From Cyclobacteriaceae bacterium (GTDB lineage Bacteria > Bacteroidota > Bacteroidia > Cytophagales > Cyclobacteriaceae), in contig JANQSI010000012.1 of the NCBI GenBank assembly GCA_028284125.1, positions 1-64,000 of the forward strand: a stretch of 64,000 bases of DNA, written 5' to 3'. Shown here piece by piece: positions 28,294 through 36,875 of the stretch. Each line of letters begins with the position of its first letter. The stretch's first letter is position 1. The notes below the pieces were generated by a model, which was given only the letters and a program-made list of their open reading frames with translations, was not told the DNA's origin and searched no databases. Made by a program: the position numbers and the translations under genes.

Positions 28294-29505
28294 TTAACGC
28301 GGATCTAACAGTTTTCCGGAGAATAAGATCGTACCACTATTTCTTTCCCGAATAAGAAAAACAAATGGTTGATTAACTTTATTTGGAACTGGAAATGAAG
28401 TAGCTTCCACTCCCACTATTGTGGCTGCTGCCGCTTCTGATCCTTCTTCATTGACCTCCAAAAAAGACTGATGAATCACTTTACTAATCGCCAGTGGAAG
28501 TGTTTCCACAAACAAATTATCTAAGCCGGTTATTGGCATTCCCATATCAACCAAAAGAGCTAACAGATCCGTTTTAAAGTCGAGTTGGAATTTGGGAAGA
28601 TGCAAATCTCTTACACTGGTGGTTGAGTCTGTCAACACGCTATTGAGGCGATTCACATCAATACGTGAAACAAGATTGTTAATGTCAGAAGGATCATCAG
28701 GCATGATAATCGTAAAGGCATAGTTTTCGTTTCCATACGGAATCTCGATGACCTGCGCTTCTAATATATTGTCATAGGAGGTCCAGTGTTTCACCTCCCC
28801 TACCATGGTTGGAACATTTACTGTCTGATTGTTTGATAAAACAAAAGGCAGATCTGTCGTTTTGTCCGGATCGAATGGATTAGTCCAGATCGCTTTGAAG
28901 TAAATGGTATTGATCAAAAACATCACATCGTCAGGATTGATCGCATCAAGAATATTCTTAATCTTTCCATTGGTTTCCTTTTCAACCCACTCGTTTAGTG
29001 CATTCAATGTGCTAGGGCTGCCAAAATCTCTTTCAAAGATTTCTGCATCGTAATAGGTCTCTAACGTGTTAGCAAAGTCACTTTGGATCGTGTATTCATC
29101 CGTGTACCAGTTAGAATTAGCCACATTTAAAGTGACAGATGGATCAAGACTATAAATGTATTCAGTAAGTGATTTATAAGCTTCATTGATCTCCAAAGCT
29201 GACATACCATCCAAGCCCAACGTTTCAATAAAACCTTCTTGTGCGGTTTCTGAAGCTCCATTCATGACCATTGAAAGAGCTGTACTGACACTAAATGATG
29301 AGATAAAGTAGTTTTCATTCGGAAACTCGTTCTCAATCCCCGTCATTAGATCAAACGTGAAGTTGTTTGCTGAGCTGGCTATTTCTGCCTCATTTATAGA
29401 GAGCTCACGTGTAATCGGAACAGGTACATCTGCATTTTCATTACTACAAGATGATGCCAACACTACGATCAATACCAAAGAAATTAAGAAGCTATTTTTA
29501 TTCAT
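28294..29505 (-). CDS. Serpin-family protease inhibitor lipoprotein
   Basis: A 403-residue protein with a lipoprotein signal (VLASSCSNEN). The complete serpin fold is visible, including NSNWYTDEYTIQSDF, INTIYFKAIWTNPFD and the C-terminal PFVFLIRERNSGTILFSGKL. The hinge of the reactive loop is EEGSEAAAATIV, with small residues that allow loop insertion, so an inhibitory serpin is expected. Counting from the hinge Gly as P15 puts P1-P1' near Thr-Ser in GVEATSF. It may protect the cell surface from its own or foreign proteases; the target is unknown. Confidence 0.9.
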   Translation of the reverse strand: MNKNSFLISLVLIVVLASSCSNENADVPVPITRELSINEAEIASSANNFTFDLMTGIENEFPNENYFISSFSVSTALSMVMNGASETAQEGFIETLGLDGMSALEINEAYKSLTEYIYSLDPSVTLNVANSNWYTDEYTIQSDFANTLETYYDAEIFERDFGSPSTLNALNEWVEKETNGKIKNILDAINPDDVMFLINTIYFKAIWTNPFDPDKTTDLPFVLSNNQTVNVPTMVGEVKHWTSYDNILEAQVIEIPYGNENYAFTIIMPDDPSDINNLVSRIDVNRLNSVLTDSTTSVRDLHLPKFQLDFKTDLLALLVDMGMPITGLDNLFVETLPLAISKVIHQSFLEVNEEGSEAAAATIVGVEATSFPVPNKVNQPFVFLIRERNSGTILFSGKLLDPR

Positions 29506-29664
29506 TGTTTATAATTTTAGTCCTATTATTCTTCAATACAATAAGCTAAGAAAACACCCTACCTGTTATTTCAATTTCCCATCCTACACGTCGATTTTCC
29601 AAACATGTTGGGCTAGATCTTGTTATATTTAGATAACCATTTTTCACAAGCCTAAATTTTCATC

Positions 29665-30291
29665 ATGTCGTCCGAAATGATCGTTCTTCTTATTGGTGCT
29701 GTTCTCATGATTATTGCGATTTTGGACAGCTTTTCCTCTTTACAATTGATCAATCTCAAACTACGGATTCCAGTAGGAATTGTGGGATTTATTCTGCTCA
29801 TGTACGGAGGCTATTCTTACGGAGCAATAAATCTGCAAGGTCAAATTGAACAACCAGATGTTGGCAGAAAATTGCAAGTTCAATATCCGGTGGAAAAAAT
29901 ACAGGTAATATCTCCGATCGAAGGTGATGCAGTCAAATGTCGGATATTGACGATGGGAGTCTATCCTGAAGGCCATGATAAAGACATCTGGGTACTGTTG
30001 AAGCCTTCCGATAATCGCTATTACCCTCAATCAGACCACACTAATACCTCGTACAAAAGAAATGGGGAATGGCAAGTGATTACCCGGTTTGGAGGAGACA
30101 AGGATGAATCCTACGAGCTAATCGTATACGAAACGGATGAAGCCGCTTCCCAATATTTTAGTGCCATCATTCAAAGCTGGAAATCATCTACCAATTATCC
30201 GGGTATCGAGCAGGGTGACATTCCGGAGAGCGCAGTGGAAGTCGATAGAATCAAAGTGACCCTTGAGGAGAGTTGCCGAGGGGTTTTCTAA
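29665..30291 (+). CDS. Membrane-anchored protein of unknown function
   Basis: A 208-residue protein with two N-terminal membrane helices (about 4-22 and 32-52), then a soluble domain of ~150 residues. That domain starts with EKIQVISPIEGDAVKCRILT and contains DKDIWVLLKPSDNRYYPQSD, a beta-sandwich-like pattern similar to bacterial cell-surface 'DKDIW' modules; I cannot give it a firm family name. Topology puts the soluble domain on one side of the inner membrane. Divergent from the serpin gene. Confidence 0.65.
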   Translation: MSSEMIVLLIGAVLMIIAILDSFSSLQLINLKLRIPVGIVGFILLMYGGYSYGAINLQGQIEQPDVGRKLQVQYPVEKIQVISPIEGDAVKCRILTMGVYPEGHDKDIWVLLKPSDNRYYPQSDHTNTSYKRNGEWQVITRFGGDKDESYELIVYETDEAASQYFSAIIQSWKSSTNYPGIEQGDIPESAVEVDRIKVTLEESCRGVF

Positions 30292-30387
30292 ACCCACACT
30301 TTACAGTTAAGTTCTTTTTTTCAAATGAAAGGTGATACTCGCTGGGTTTGCATGGTATTTGTATATTCTGTTTAGAAATTATCCCTT

Positions 30388-30840
30388 ATGCTGATCAGAC
30401 TTACCTTTCTTTCCACACTTCTATGCTTTACTTCCATTGCTTATTCTCAGTCTTCACTAATTAAATGCACCAAGTTCAAGCAGATTCAAAGGGAAAATGG
30501 AGAATGGGAAGACTGGCCAAGTAGCTGGAATACCTATGAGGCGGATGTCAATTTTGTGATTACAGACATGAAGGATAGCGACTACCAACTTCAAATGTTT
30601 ATCGACGGAGTGGAAGAAGCCAATTTTCTGATTAGCTATGATGAGGAAGTTAGCGAGATGAAAAGAAAAGATTGGGACGAGGAGTACGTCAATTGCTATA
30701 AAGATGAGGAAGACAACTACCTCTATTTAATGAACGTTTCGCTCAAATCCTTGCTTGAAAACCCGAAGGATTGGAATAGCTCAGATGCCGTCATGTACTT
30801 GTGGGTGTTCTCGGATGACTATGCAGTGATCGTTAAGTAG
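30388..30840 (+). CDS. Small secreted protein of unknown function
   Basis: A 150-residue protein with a signal peptide (MLIRLTFLSTLLCFTSIAYSQ). The mature part is acidic and aromatic-rich (ENGEWEDWPSSWNTYEAD, YVNCYKDEEDNYLYLMN) and probably a small beta fold. Two cysteines remain after cleavage. No family is recognised. It is the last gene before the repeat-rich accessory region. Confidence 0.65.
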   Translation: MLIRLTFLSTLLCFTSIAYSQSSLIKCTKFKQIQRENGEWEDWPSSWNTYEADVNFVITDMKDSDYQLQMFIDGVEEANFLISYDEEVSEMKRKDWDEEYVNCYKDEEDNYLYLMNVSLKSLLENPKDWNSSDAVMYLWVFSDDYAVIVK

Positions 30841-30891
30841 GTAAATGTTTTTCAAGTAAGCGCTTGTTAGTACACGTGTATTAGAACGCAA

Positions 30892-30915
30892 GCACTCTTT
30901 ACAAACGAGAGCTGG
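30892..30915 (-). repeat. Degenerate TAGCGC...GTGC-type hairpin
   Basis: Read on the minus strand: CAGCTCTCGTTTGTAAAGAGTGC, a decayed relative of the intact units further right (intact core CTCGTTTGTAACGAG). It is the leftmost recognisable member of the cluster. Confidence 0.5.
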
Positions 30916-30930
30916 TGTAAAAACTTAACA

Positions 30931-30980
30931 GAAATCTTTTAGCTAATATCGCGGTATCTTTCCCGACACAAAAGGGTTAT
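30931..30980 (+). promoter_or_regulatory. Promoter region sharing sequence with two other leaders
   Basis: GCTAATATCGCGGTATCTTTC and the following CCGACACAAAAGGGTTAT resemble the ends of the duplicated leaders at 33047-33254 and 36641-36843. TATCTTTC (30955-30962) is a one-mismatch -7 box, 46 bp before the serine hydrolase start. Confidence 0.5.
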
Positions 30981-31007
30981 GATCAACATCCCATCGATCT
31001 AAAATAA

Positions 31008-32036
31008 ATGACGAAAAAACGAACAACATTAATAATCAGAATTACACTAATCGTTGGAACAATTGTTTCTTTATTCTTCGTGCCATGGCTTTTGGTTAAG
31101 GCGTGGATACTTCCGCTACCGGATACGGTTCAAGACCAGTTAGATGAGGCAATAGAACACGGGTTTGACGGGATGATTGTTTATATCGACCAGGCAGATA
31201 AACCTCCACAATATTTTACTTCTGGCTGGCATGAAAGAGAATCCAAGATACCTGCTAAACCTCAAGCACTATTTAAGATCGCTAGCATCAGCAAGCTATA
31301 TGATGCTGTTGCTGTCACAAAACTGGTAAAAGATGGACGGCTTTCTTTAGATAAGACCATTGCTGATTATCTCCCGGACCTGATAGGAAGAGTCGAAAAC
31401 GCTGAGAAAATCACGTTGAGGCTGATGATACAGCACAGAAGTGGTATTCCTAATTTTACAAACACTCCTAATTTTTGGGCAGCACCAACGGACACCTATG
31501 AAGAAAGTGTAGCATTGATTTTGGACAAACCAGCCAACTTTGAACCCGGTGAAGACTATGAATATTGTAACACAAATTACCTGCTACTCAATAAGATCAT
31601 GGATGATGAACTAGGTTATGAAAACTTTCAATTCATTCAGGAAGAAATTTTGAAACCGCTAAAGCTGAACGATACCTATGGTTCCTTAAGTGAAGTGAAT
31701 ATAGATGATGTGATGAGTGGGTATCATGTGGGCCACCCTTACAATTTAAGGGCTGATGATCATGGCATGTTAGCCTCCGCAGAAGATGTGGGAACCTTCC
31801 TAAGAGCGTTAAACGATGGTTCTTTGCTTGATAAAGGAGAACAAGAAATCTACGTTTACGAGTATGAACATGCCGGCTGGGTTCCCGGATACCAGAATTT
31901 CGCTAACTATCACGAAGACCTTGATGCTGTCGTTATTCAGTTCTACAGTACAACCGACCCTGACTTGTATATGTGGAATTTGTCAGAAATCATAAACAAT
32001 AGGATTGCCAAAATACTGAGAAAGCAAAAGAGCTGA
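31008..32036 (+). CDS. Membrane-anchored serine hydrolase, beta-lactamase/class C family (third copy)
   Basis: A 342-residue protein with one N-terminal membrane helix (about 9-32). The S12-type domain has Ser93-Ile-Ser-Lys96 in KIASISKLYDAV, a Tyr-Cys-Asn motif (YEYCNTNYLLL) in place of the usual Tyr-Ser-Asn, and His-Ala-Gly as third motif. The Cys substitution is tolerated in the family. It lacks the extra C-terminal domains of the other two S12 proteins in the window. Preceded by the shared promoter sequence at 30931-30980. Confidence 0.83.
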   Translation: MTKKRTTLIIRITLIVGTIVSLFFVPWLLVKAWILPLPDTVQDQLDEAIEHGFDGMIVYIDQADKPPQYFTSGWHERESKIPAKPQALFKIASISKLYDAVAVTKLVKDGRLSLDKTIADYLPDLIGRVENAEKITLRLMIQHRSGIPNFTNTPNFWAAPTDTYEESVALILDKPANFEPGEDYEYCNTNYLLLNKIMDDELGYENFQFIQEEILKPLKLNDTYGSLSEVNIDDVMSGYHVGHPYNLRADDHGMLASAEDVGTFLRALNDGSLLDKGEQEIYVYEYEHAGWVPGYQNFANYHEDLDAVVIQFYSTTDPDLYMWNLSEIINNRIAKILRKQKS

Positions 32037-32062
32037 TAACAACTCTTGGTGATTCCTGTAAA

Positions 32063-32968
32063 CTAACCCCTCAATTCTCTCAATAAGTTTACCCTTTCGG
32101 TTAATCCTTTGAAAACAATGTCAGGTGATGAATCTGTCAGTTTATGCTTGACGGATGGCAATTCATACAAAGCTTCATGCGTGTCATCATACATGAAGAT
32201 CTCTTCTTCAATAAAAGAAAAACTAAGAGTTTTTAATTTATGCTGTTCCTTCGCGAGCTTTTGTAAAAGAGCTACCCGATGCTCTGAAAGAGCGGTTCTA
32301 ATTGCCTCTTCTGTTTCTGAATAAATATGGAAATACTCATCTAATTCCGGAATGACGCCTGGTAGTTCTGGAATTTCAGGCAGCAATTTTTTGACCCCAG
32401 GTAATTCTTTTACCAGCTCACCAATCCCCGATAGTGCCTTTGATGCCTTTTTGATTAAAATCACATCTGAATTGACTAGTTGGGGATTATTGATTCTGGA
32501 AAAAATCCCGGATACTTCCCGGAAAGGCATGTAGAACCTAAAGGTGTGAAAACGAAAGCCATCAATCGTTCCATGGAAATAGCCGTCATTTTCTTCAAGT
32601 GCTGCATCAAACCTAAACAACCTGCTTTCGCTGATTACTTTCTTCTTTTCAGAATCGTCAACCTCATAAACCACCCCAGGAAACTTCAAAGCGACCAATT
32701 GATTCATTAGCGTTGTAGAAACGAACCGTTCGTATCCGGAAGTGATTCTAATGTAAATGAACAACTGAAGGAAAACATTCAACATCATGTAAATCACCAC
32801 CACGTAGAATAAGGTCCTGTTGCTATCCCACAAATGATTGGCCAAAGGAATGCCTACCCCGTACACAATGAAGAACATCATAACGTTGATTCTAAGCTTG
32901 GTACGTGCGGATTTACGGATGCTCTCTGCTTTGGATAGCCCCTCGTTTAGATTAACAATTTCCTTCAT
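32063..32968 (-). CDS. DUF3137-like membrane protein
   Basis: A 301-residue protein: a basic N-terminal helix (about 1-25), two membrane helices (about 27-45 and 53-72), then a large cytoplasmic domain. The region VVYEVDDSEKKKVISESRLF with the later ENDGYFHGTIDGFRFHTFRF resembles DUF3137, a family of unknown role often found next to LemA-type proteins; no LemA gene is here. The proline-rich PEIPELPGVIPELDEYF interrupts the domain. Convergent with the serine hydrolase. Confidence 0.6.
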   Translation of the reverse strand: MKEIVNLNEGLSKAESIRKSARTKLRINVMMFFIVYGVGIPLANHLWDSNRTLFYVVVIYMMLNVFLQLFIYIRITSGYERFVSTTLMNQLVALKFPGVVYEVDDSEKKKVISESRLFRFDAALEENDGYFHGTIDGFRFHTFRFYMPFREVSGIFSRINNPQLVNSDVILIKKASKALSGIGELVKELPGVKKLLPEIPELPGVIPELDEYFHIYSETEEAIRTALSEHRVALLQKLAKEQHKLKTLSFSFIEEEIFMYDDTHEALYELPSVKHKLTDSSPDIVFKGLTERVNLLRELRG

Positions 32969-33046
32969 ATTAACTGGCCTAAAATCAAATTATGGTTTTA
33001 AGATAAAGTTAATGTTCTATTTTTCCGAACTAGGGTAACTAAGCTT

Positions 33047-33254
33047 CCATATTTCATTGGTTTCGAAGCTAAAATTCAACGACTCAGAAAATTCATTTCA
33101 AAATGATTTAGTGAATGTCAATTGAGAAATTGAAATAAAATAAGAAGGTGTAGCTACAACCTACACCTAGGTTAGGTTTATCATTCCTACAGGGGAGTTT
33201 GTTAGGAATTTTTGAGCTAATAATGCAGCACCTTTCCCGATATAAAGGTGTTAG
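33047..33254 (+). repeat. Duplicated ~205-bp leader, copy 1
   Basis: Closely matches 36641-36843 along its length. Landmarks in both: AAAATTCAACGA, a GAGAAATTGAAAT stretch, the hairpin GGTGTAGCTACAACCTACACC, GGTTTATCATTCCTA, and a terminal TTTCC(C/T)GATATAAAGGTGTTA. It ends 50 bp before the GTG start of the cyclase gene, so it serves as that gene's leader. Confidence 0.8.
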
Positions 33255-33304
33255 CGATAATAAATCATCATTCCTTACATTTAACCTAACATTGTCAGCT
33301 TATC

Positions 33305-34423
33305 GTGAAAATATCTCCAAAAGCGAAAAGAAACATTTCAAGGATTGCTCCCTTCGCGATTATCTGGTTACTGAGTGGATGGATAACTGACATCACAGAG
33401 ATTGGAGTAACACGTAACCAAAACCTCAATCCAGATACTGATATTTCCTTGACCATCCCCGTGCTGATTTTTGCTAGCCTTGCGAATGTCCTTGTTGGAG
33501 TTATTGTAGGGGTTTTAGAAGTGGTATACCTAGAAAAGAGATTCTCAAACCGAACACTGAGTGCCAAGTTCTTTTATAAGTTCTTAATCTACCTTACCCT
33601 ATTTATTATCATTATTGTCGTCCTTTTTCCTGTGGCATCTTCACTCGAAACTGGCATAAGTCTGCTAGAAGCTGATGCCTGGCAAAAACTGGGTAGGTTC
33701 CTCGTAAGTATCTCTTTCCTAACCACCTTACTTCATTTGTCTGTAAGGCTTATGGTTTGCCTGATCTATTCAGCTATAAGTGAAAACTTAGGACATCATG
33801 TGTTTTTGAATTTTATTTCCGGGAAATACCATCAACCCAAAATTGAAAAGCGGATTTTCATGTTCCTAGACATGAAATCTTCAACTACAATAGCCGAAGC
33901 ACTAGGCCACATAAAATACTTCAAATTGCTGGACACCTATTACAATATGATGTCCGATCCCATCATCAATTCACGCGGTGAAGTCTACCAATACATAGGC
34001 GATGAAATCGTGATTTCATGGAAAACGGAGAACGGTCTTAATCAGGCAAACTGCATCAAATGCTTCTTTGCCATACGCGAACGCCTCCATGAACAGAAAG
34101 AGGCTTTATCCCAAGAATATGGTTTTGAAATTGGCTTCAAGGCTGGGATTCATTTCGGTGAAGTCACGATTGGAGAAATTGGAGCCTTAAAAAAGGAAAT
34201 TGTATTTACAGGGGATGTCTTAAATACAACCGCTAGAATCCAAAGTCTTTGCAAGGAATTAAAAGCCGACTTACTGATCTCAGGTGCAGTTAAAGAATTA
34301 TTACCCCCTTCCCACTATCGGTACAGCTCTAAAGGAGAGATAGAACTTAAAGGGAGGAATAAGAAAGAAGAACTGTTTAGCGTAACTTTAGAAAAGAAGC
34401 TGACAAGCGCTAACAATAGGTAA
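33305..34423 (+). CDS. Membrane-bound class III adenylate/guanylate cyclase
   Basis: A 372-residue protein. Four membrane helices occupy residues ~12-160, then a short linker and one class III cyclase domain. Metal ligands are Asp189 (FLDMKSST) and Asp233 (YIGDEIVISW); the transition-state Asn and Arg are in DVLNTTARIQ. It should make cAMP or, less likely, cGMP; a lone chain would act as a homodimer. An in-frame TAA lies just upstream, so the only start is the GTG at 33305. Its leader is copy 1 of the duplicated element. Confidence 0.85.
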   Translation: MKISPKAKRNISRIAPFAIIWLLSGWITDITEIGVTRNQNLNPDTDISLTIPVLIFASLANVLVGVIVGVLEVVYLEKRFSNRTLSAKFFYKFLIYLTLFIIIIVVLFPVASSLETGISLLEADAWQKLGRFLVSISFLTTLLHLSVRLMVCLIYSAISENLGHHVFLNFISGKYHQPKIEKRIFMFLDMKSSTTIAEALGHIKYFKLLDTYYNMMSDPIINSRGEVYQYIGDEIVISWKTENGLNQANCIKCFFAIRERLHEQKEALSQEYGFEIGFKAGIHFGEVTIGEIGALKKEIVFTGDVLNTTARIQSLCKELKADLLISGAVKELLPPSHYRYSSKGEIELKGRNKKEELFSVTLEKKLTSANNR

Positions 34424-34443
34424 AACTGTATTAAAACGCAGAT

Positions 34444-34465
34444 CACATGACAAACGAGCGCCAGC
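34444..34465 (-). repeat. Degenerate TAGCGC...GTGC-type hairpin
   Basis: Minus strand GCTGGCGCTCGTTTGTCATGT keeps one side of the intact unit (GGCGCTCGTTTGT) but has lost the pairing partner. It lies in the 93-bp gap between the convergent cyclase and rsgA genes. Confidence 0.55.
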
Positions 34466-34516
34466 ATAGCGAAGTAATTAAGAGCGATCTTTAAAAAACC
34501 GCTCCTATCTTTTTAA

Positions 34517-35596
34517 TTAGTTTCTACCAATGTTTTTCTGTTTCACAACCTGTTTGATCATCTTTCCAAAGGCTTTATCTTTCTTCCTCTTTTCATAAAC
34601 GGTTGCCGAAAAATGAGCTTGCTCCCTTTCGAGCTTCAGGAAGTTTTCGTAGGTTTCTTCATTCAACGCTCCTGAATCTAACGCTTCAAGTACCGCACAA
34701 CCCTCTTCGCTTTGGTGGCTGCAATCATTGAATTTGCATCCCTTGGCCAACTCATATATCTGTTCAAAGGTTAACTCCAATCCTAATGAGCTATCGGCAA
34801 TACCTACTTCTCGCATTCCCGGATTATCAATGATCACTCCACCTGTTTCAAGCACAATCAACTCTCGGTGTGAGGTAACGTGTTTCCCCCTATCAATAGA
34901 TTCGCTGATGGCTCCCGTTTTCATTAGCGAATTACCCGTCAGGCAATTGATCAATGTGGATTTGCCAACACCAGAAGAACCAAGTAAAACATAGGTTTTG
35001 CCCGCCTTGATCAAAGGCTTTATTTGATCAAGTCCTTCACCTGTCAAACTACTAGTTGTCAATACCAGGATTCCCTTGATACGATGGCCTACTTCATTGA
35101 GAATTTCCTTTAACTGTTCTTTTTCAATTAAATCAATCTTATTGAGAATGATGATGGGCTGAATGTTGGCAGAATGGCAAATGGTAATGTATCGCTCCAA
35201 TCGATTAATACTATAATCTCTATTAACAGATTGGACAATCAGCCCAACATCTACATTGGAAGCAATGATTTGCTTCTCACCATTTCGTCCGACGGCTTGC
35301 CGCTCTAAAACATTCGCTCTTGGATAAACCGCATGAATCAATCCTTTATCCCTATCGTATGGGTTCAGTGCTACCCAATCACCGACTGCAGGTAAATCAG
35401 ATCTGTTTTGAGCGGTAAATCGTAGATTCCCAATGAGTTCACAGTCTATTTCACCTTGCTTTGTCAGTACTATGTACCGCTCTTTATGTTCAAGAATAAC
35501 CCGCCCTACATCAAAAGATGCAAGGTGATCTCTTCTATATTCATCCAGGTATTCATTAAAACCTAAGTCCTTGATAGTGTATGCTCGCTTTGTCAT
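34517..35596 (-). CDS. rsgA: Ribosome small-subunit-dependent GTPase RsgA
   Basis: A 359-residue circularly permuted GTPase. Motif order is G4 NKID (152-155), then G1 GSSGVGKST (206-214), then G3 DNPG (257-260), as expected for the YjeQ/RsgA family. An OB-fold precedes it, and the zinc site is Cys287, Cys292, His294, Cys300. It matures the 30S subunit and is released from it on GTP hydrolysis. The protein is close to family length. It is the only clear ribosome-biogenesis gene in the accessory stretch. Confidence 0.92.
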   Translation of the reverse strand: MTKRAYTIKDLGFNEYLDEYRRDHLASFDVGRVILEHKERYIVLTKQGEIDCELIGNLRFTAQNRSDLPAVGDWVALNPYDRDKGLIHAVYPRANVLERQAVGRNGEKQIIASNVDVGLIVQSVNRDYSINRLERYITICHSANIQPIIILNKIDLIEKEQLKEILNEVGHRIKGILVLTTSSLTGEGLDQIKPLIKAGKTYVLLGSSGVGKSTLINCLTGNSLMKTGAISESIDRGKHVTSHRELIVLETGGVIIDNPGMREVGIADSSLGLELTFEQIYELAKGCKFNDCSHQSEEGCAVLEALDSGALNEETYENFLKLEREQAHFSATVYEKRKKDKAFGKMIKQVVKQKNIGRN

Positions 35597-36104
35597 TTGC
35601 TTGAATATTTCGTATGAAAACGGTATGGTAATTTCTCACCACACCTCATTTGATTAGTTACTGGTTCGTAAGCGCTTTTAGACCTTTTCCCAGACCAATG
35701 AGTGTAACAAACAGCCTATTGGAATCAAACACGAAAGGTTTGAATACCAAGAGGTAATTAGTTTTCAGAAAATAACTAAAATGAAATCACACCCAAGCGA
35801 TCACAGGCAGATCACCGTTGCATAGGTATATGATAAGATTCGACAGTAATGAATGGAAGATCCAATACTAATTACTGCCTTTTATACCGACTCCTGAGCG
35901 TTCAATATGTGAAGAGAGATTGTTCTCATAAAAAGCAAAGATAGAAATGCTGTGCGCTAAAATGCAATCTAGTTAACAACTTTAAACCTCGTCGGCCGCA
36001 CTGACGGAGCTATTTGTAAAGGCCAGTGCTAGCTCATACTTTTATTAGCTATTTGAAAAGTTCAACTTACAGATGAGTTGGACGTTATGAGTCTGTAGCA
36101 ACGA
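35597..36104. other. Gene-free stretch, nothing identified
   Basis: About 510 bp between the start of rsgA and the RidA-like pseudogene. No open frame of useful length, tRNA or clear promoter was seen. Near 35998-36035 a GCACTG...CAGTGC pair interleaves with GAGCTA...TAGCTC, a possible folded element, but the match is short and may be chance. Confidence 0.5.
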
Positions 36105-36556
36105 ATGACAGCTTTAGAAAACCTCAGTAATCTCGGTTTAGCATTACCTGAAGTATCAACTCCAGGTGGAAACTATGTATCGGTAAACATTCGAAACGAC
36201 ATTGCATATGTAGCCATCCAATTTCCAATTCTCAACGGGGAATACTTTATCAAGGTAGGCTTGGAGACGAACTTGATACGGAACAAGGACGTAAGGCAAT
36301 GGAACTATCCGCGCTTAATGTTCTTGCTCAAATTCAGCAGAAAGTAGGGTTTGACAACCTAATTGGTCTGAACATAGACGCCTATTTTCAAGCTGGAAAC
36401 AACTGGGATGATTCACCAAAGGTTGTGAACGGAGCATCGGATCTACTTGTCAACGTACTGGAAGAAAAAGGAAATCATTCAAGAGCAATTTTTGGAGTAC
36501 AGAAGCTTCCAAGAAACTTTAGCGTAGGACTGACAGCAACTTTTACAGTTAAGTAG
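36105..36556 (+). pseudogene. RidA/YjgF-family gene broken by a one-base frameshift
   Basis: Two overlapping frames together make a full-length RidA-type protein of about 150 residues. The first gives LSNLGLALPEVSTPGGNYVS and FIKVGLETNL; the second, one base shifted, gives ELSALNVLAQIQQKVGFDNL, PKVVNGASDLLVNVLEEKGN and ends in TATFTVK. Adding one base near 36275 restores LETNLDTEQGRKAMELSALN, the expected family sequence. RidA proteins deaminate reactive enamine/imine intermediates. No other damage is visible, so the mutation is recent or a sequencing error. Confidence 0.8.
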
Positions 36557-36610
36557 CGATATTGTAGATACCCTAACCAAGTCTAGCATTCAACCAAAAA
36601 GCACACTACT

Positions 36611-36633
36611 AGGCGTTAGGTTTTCCTACGCCT
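36611..36633 (+). terminator. Hairpin after the RidA-like gene, possible terminator
   Basis: AGGCGTTAGG-TTTT-CCTACGCCT forms a short stem with one bulged base and is followed by only a few T residues. It lies 54 bp after the pseudogene and before the duplicated leader. Confidence 0.35.
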
Positions 36634-36640
36634 TTCCTAT

Positions 36641-36843
36641 TCCATTTGCTTTCAAAGCGAAAATTCAACGAGTCAGAAATGCATTTCTAACATGAATTAG
36701 TGAACGTCAATGAGAAATTGAAATCATATAAGAAGGTGTAGCTACAACCTACACCTAGATTGGGTTTATCATTCCTATAGGGTAGTTTGTTAGGAATTTT
36801 TTCACTAATAACGTAGTATCTTTCCTGATATAAAGGTGTTATA
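36641..36843 (+). repeat. Duplicated ~205-bp leader, copy 2
   Basis: Second copy of the element at 33047-33254, with the same hairpin GGTGTAGCTACAACCTACACC and the same ending GATATAAAGGTGTTA. It carries TATCTTTC as a likely -7 box near its end. It leads into the coiled-coil surface protein gene at 36876. Confidence 0.8.
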
Positions 36844-36875
36844 TTCAATTACCACCAGATCAAAATTATACCACA

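Noticed and set aside
33199..33390. Short plus-strand frame across the leader and the start of the cyclase gene
   Set aside because: It overlaps the real cyclase N-terminus in another frame and runs through the duplicated leader.
36299..36556. Separate 85-residue gene
   Set aside because: It is the second half of the RidA-like frame after the one-base shift, not a gene of its own.
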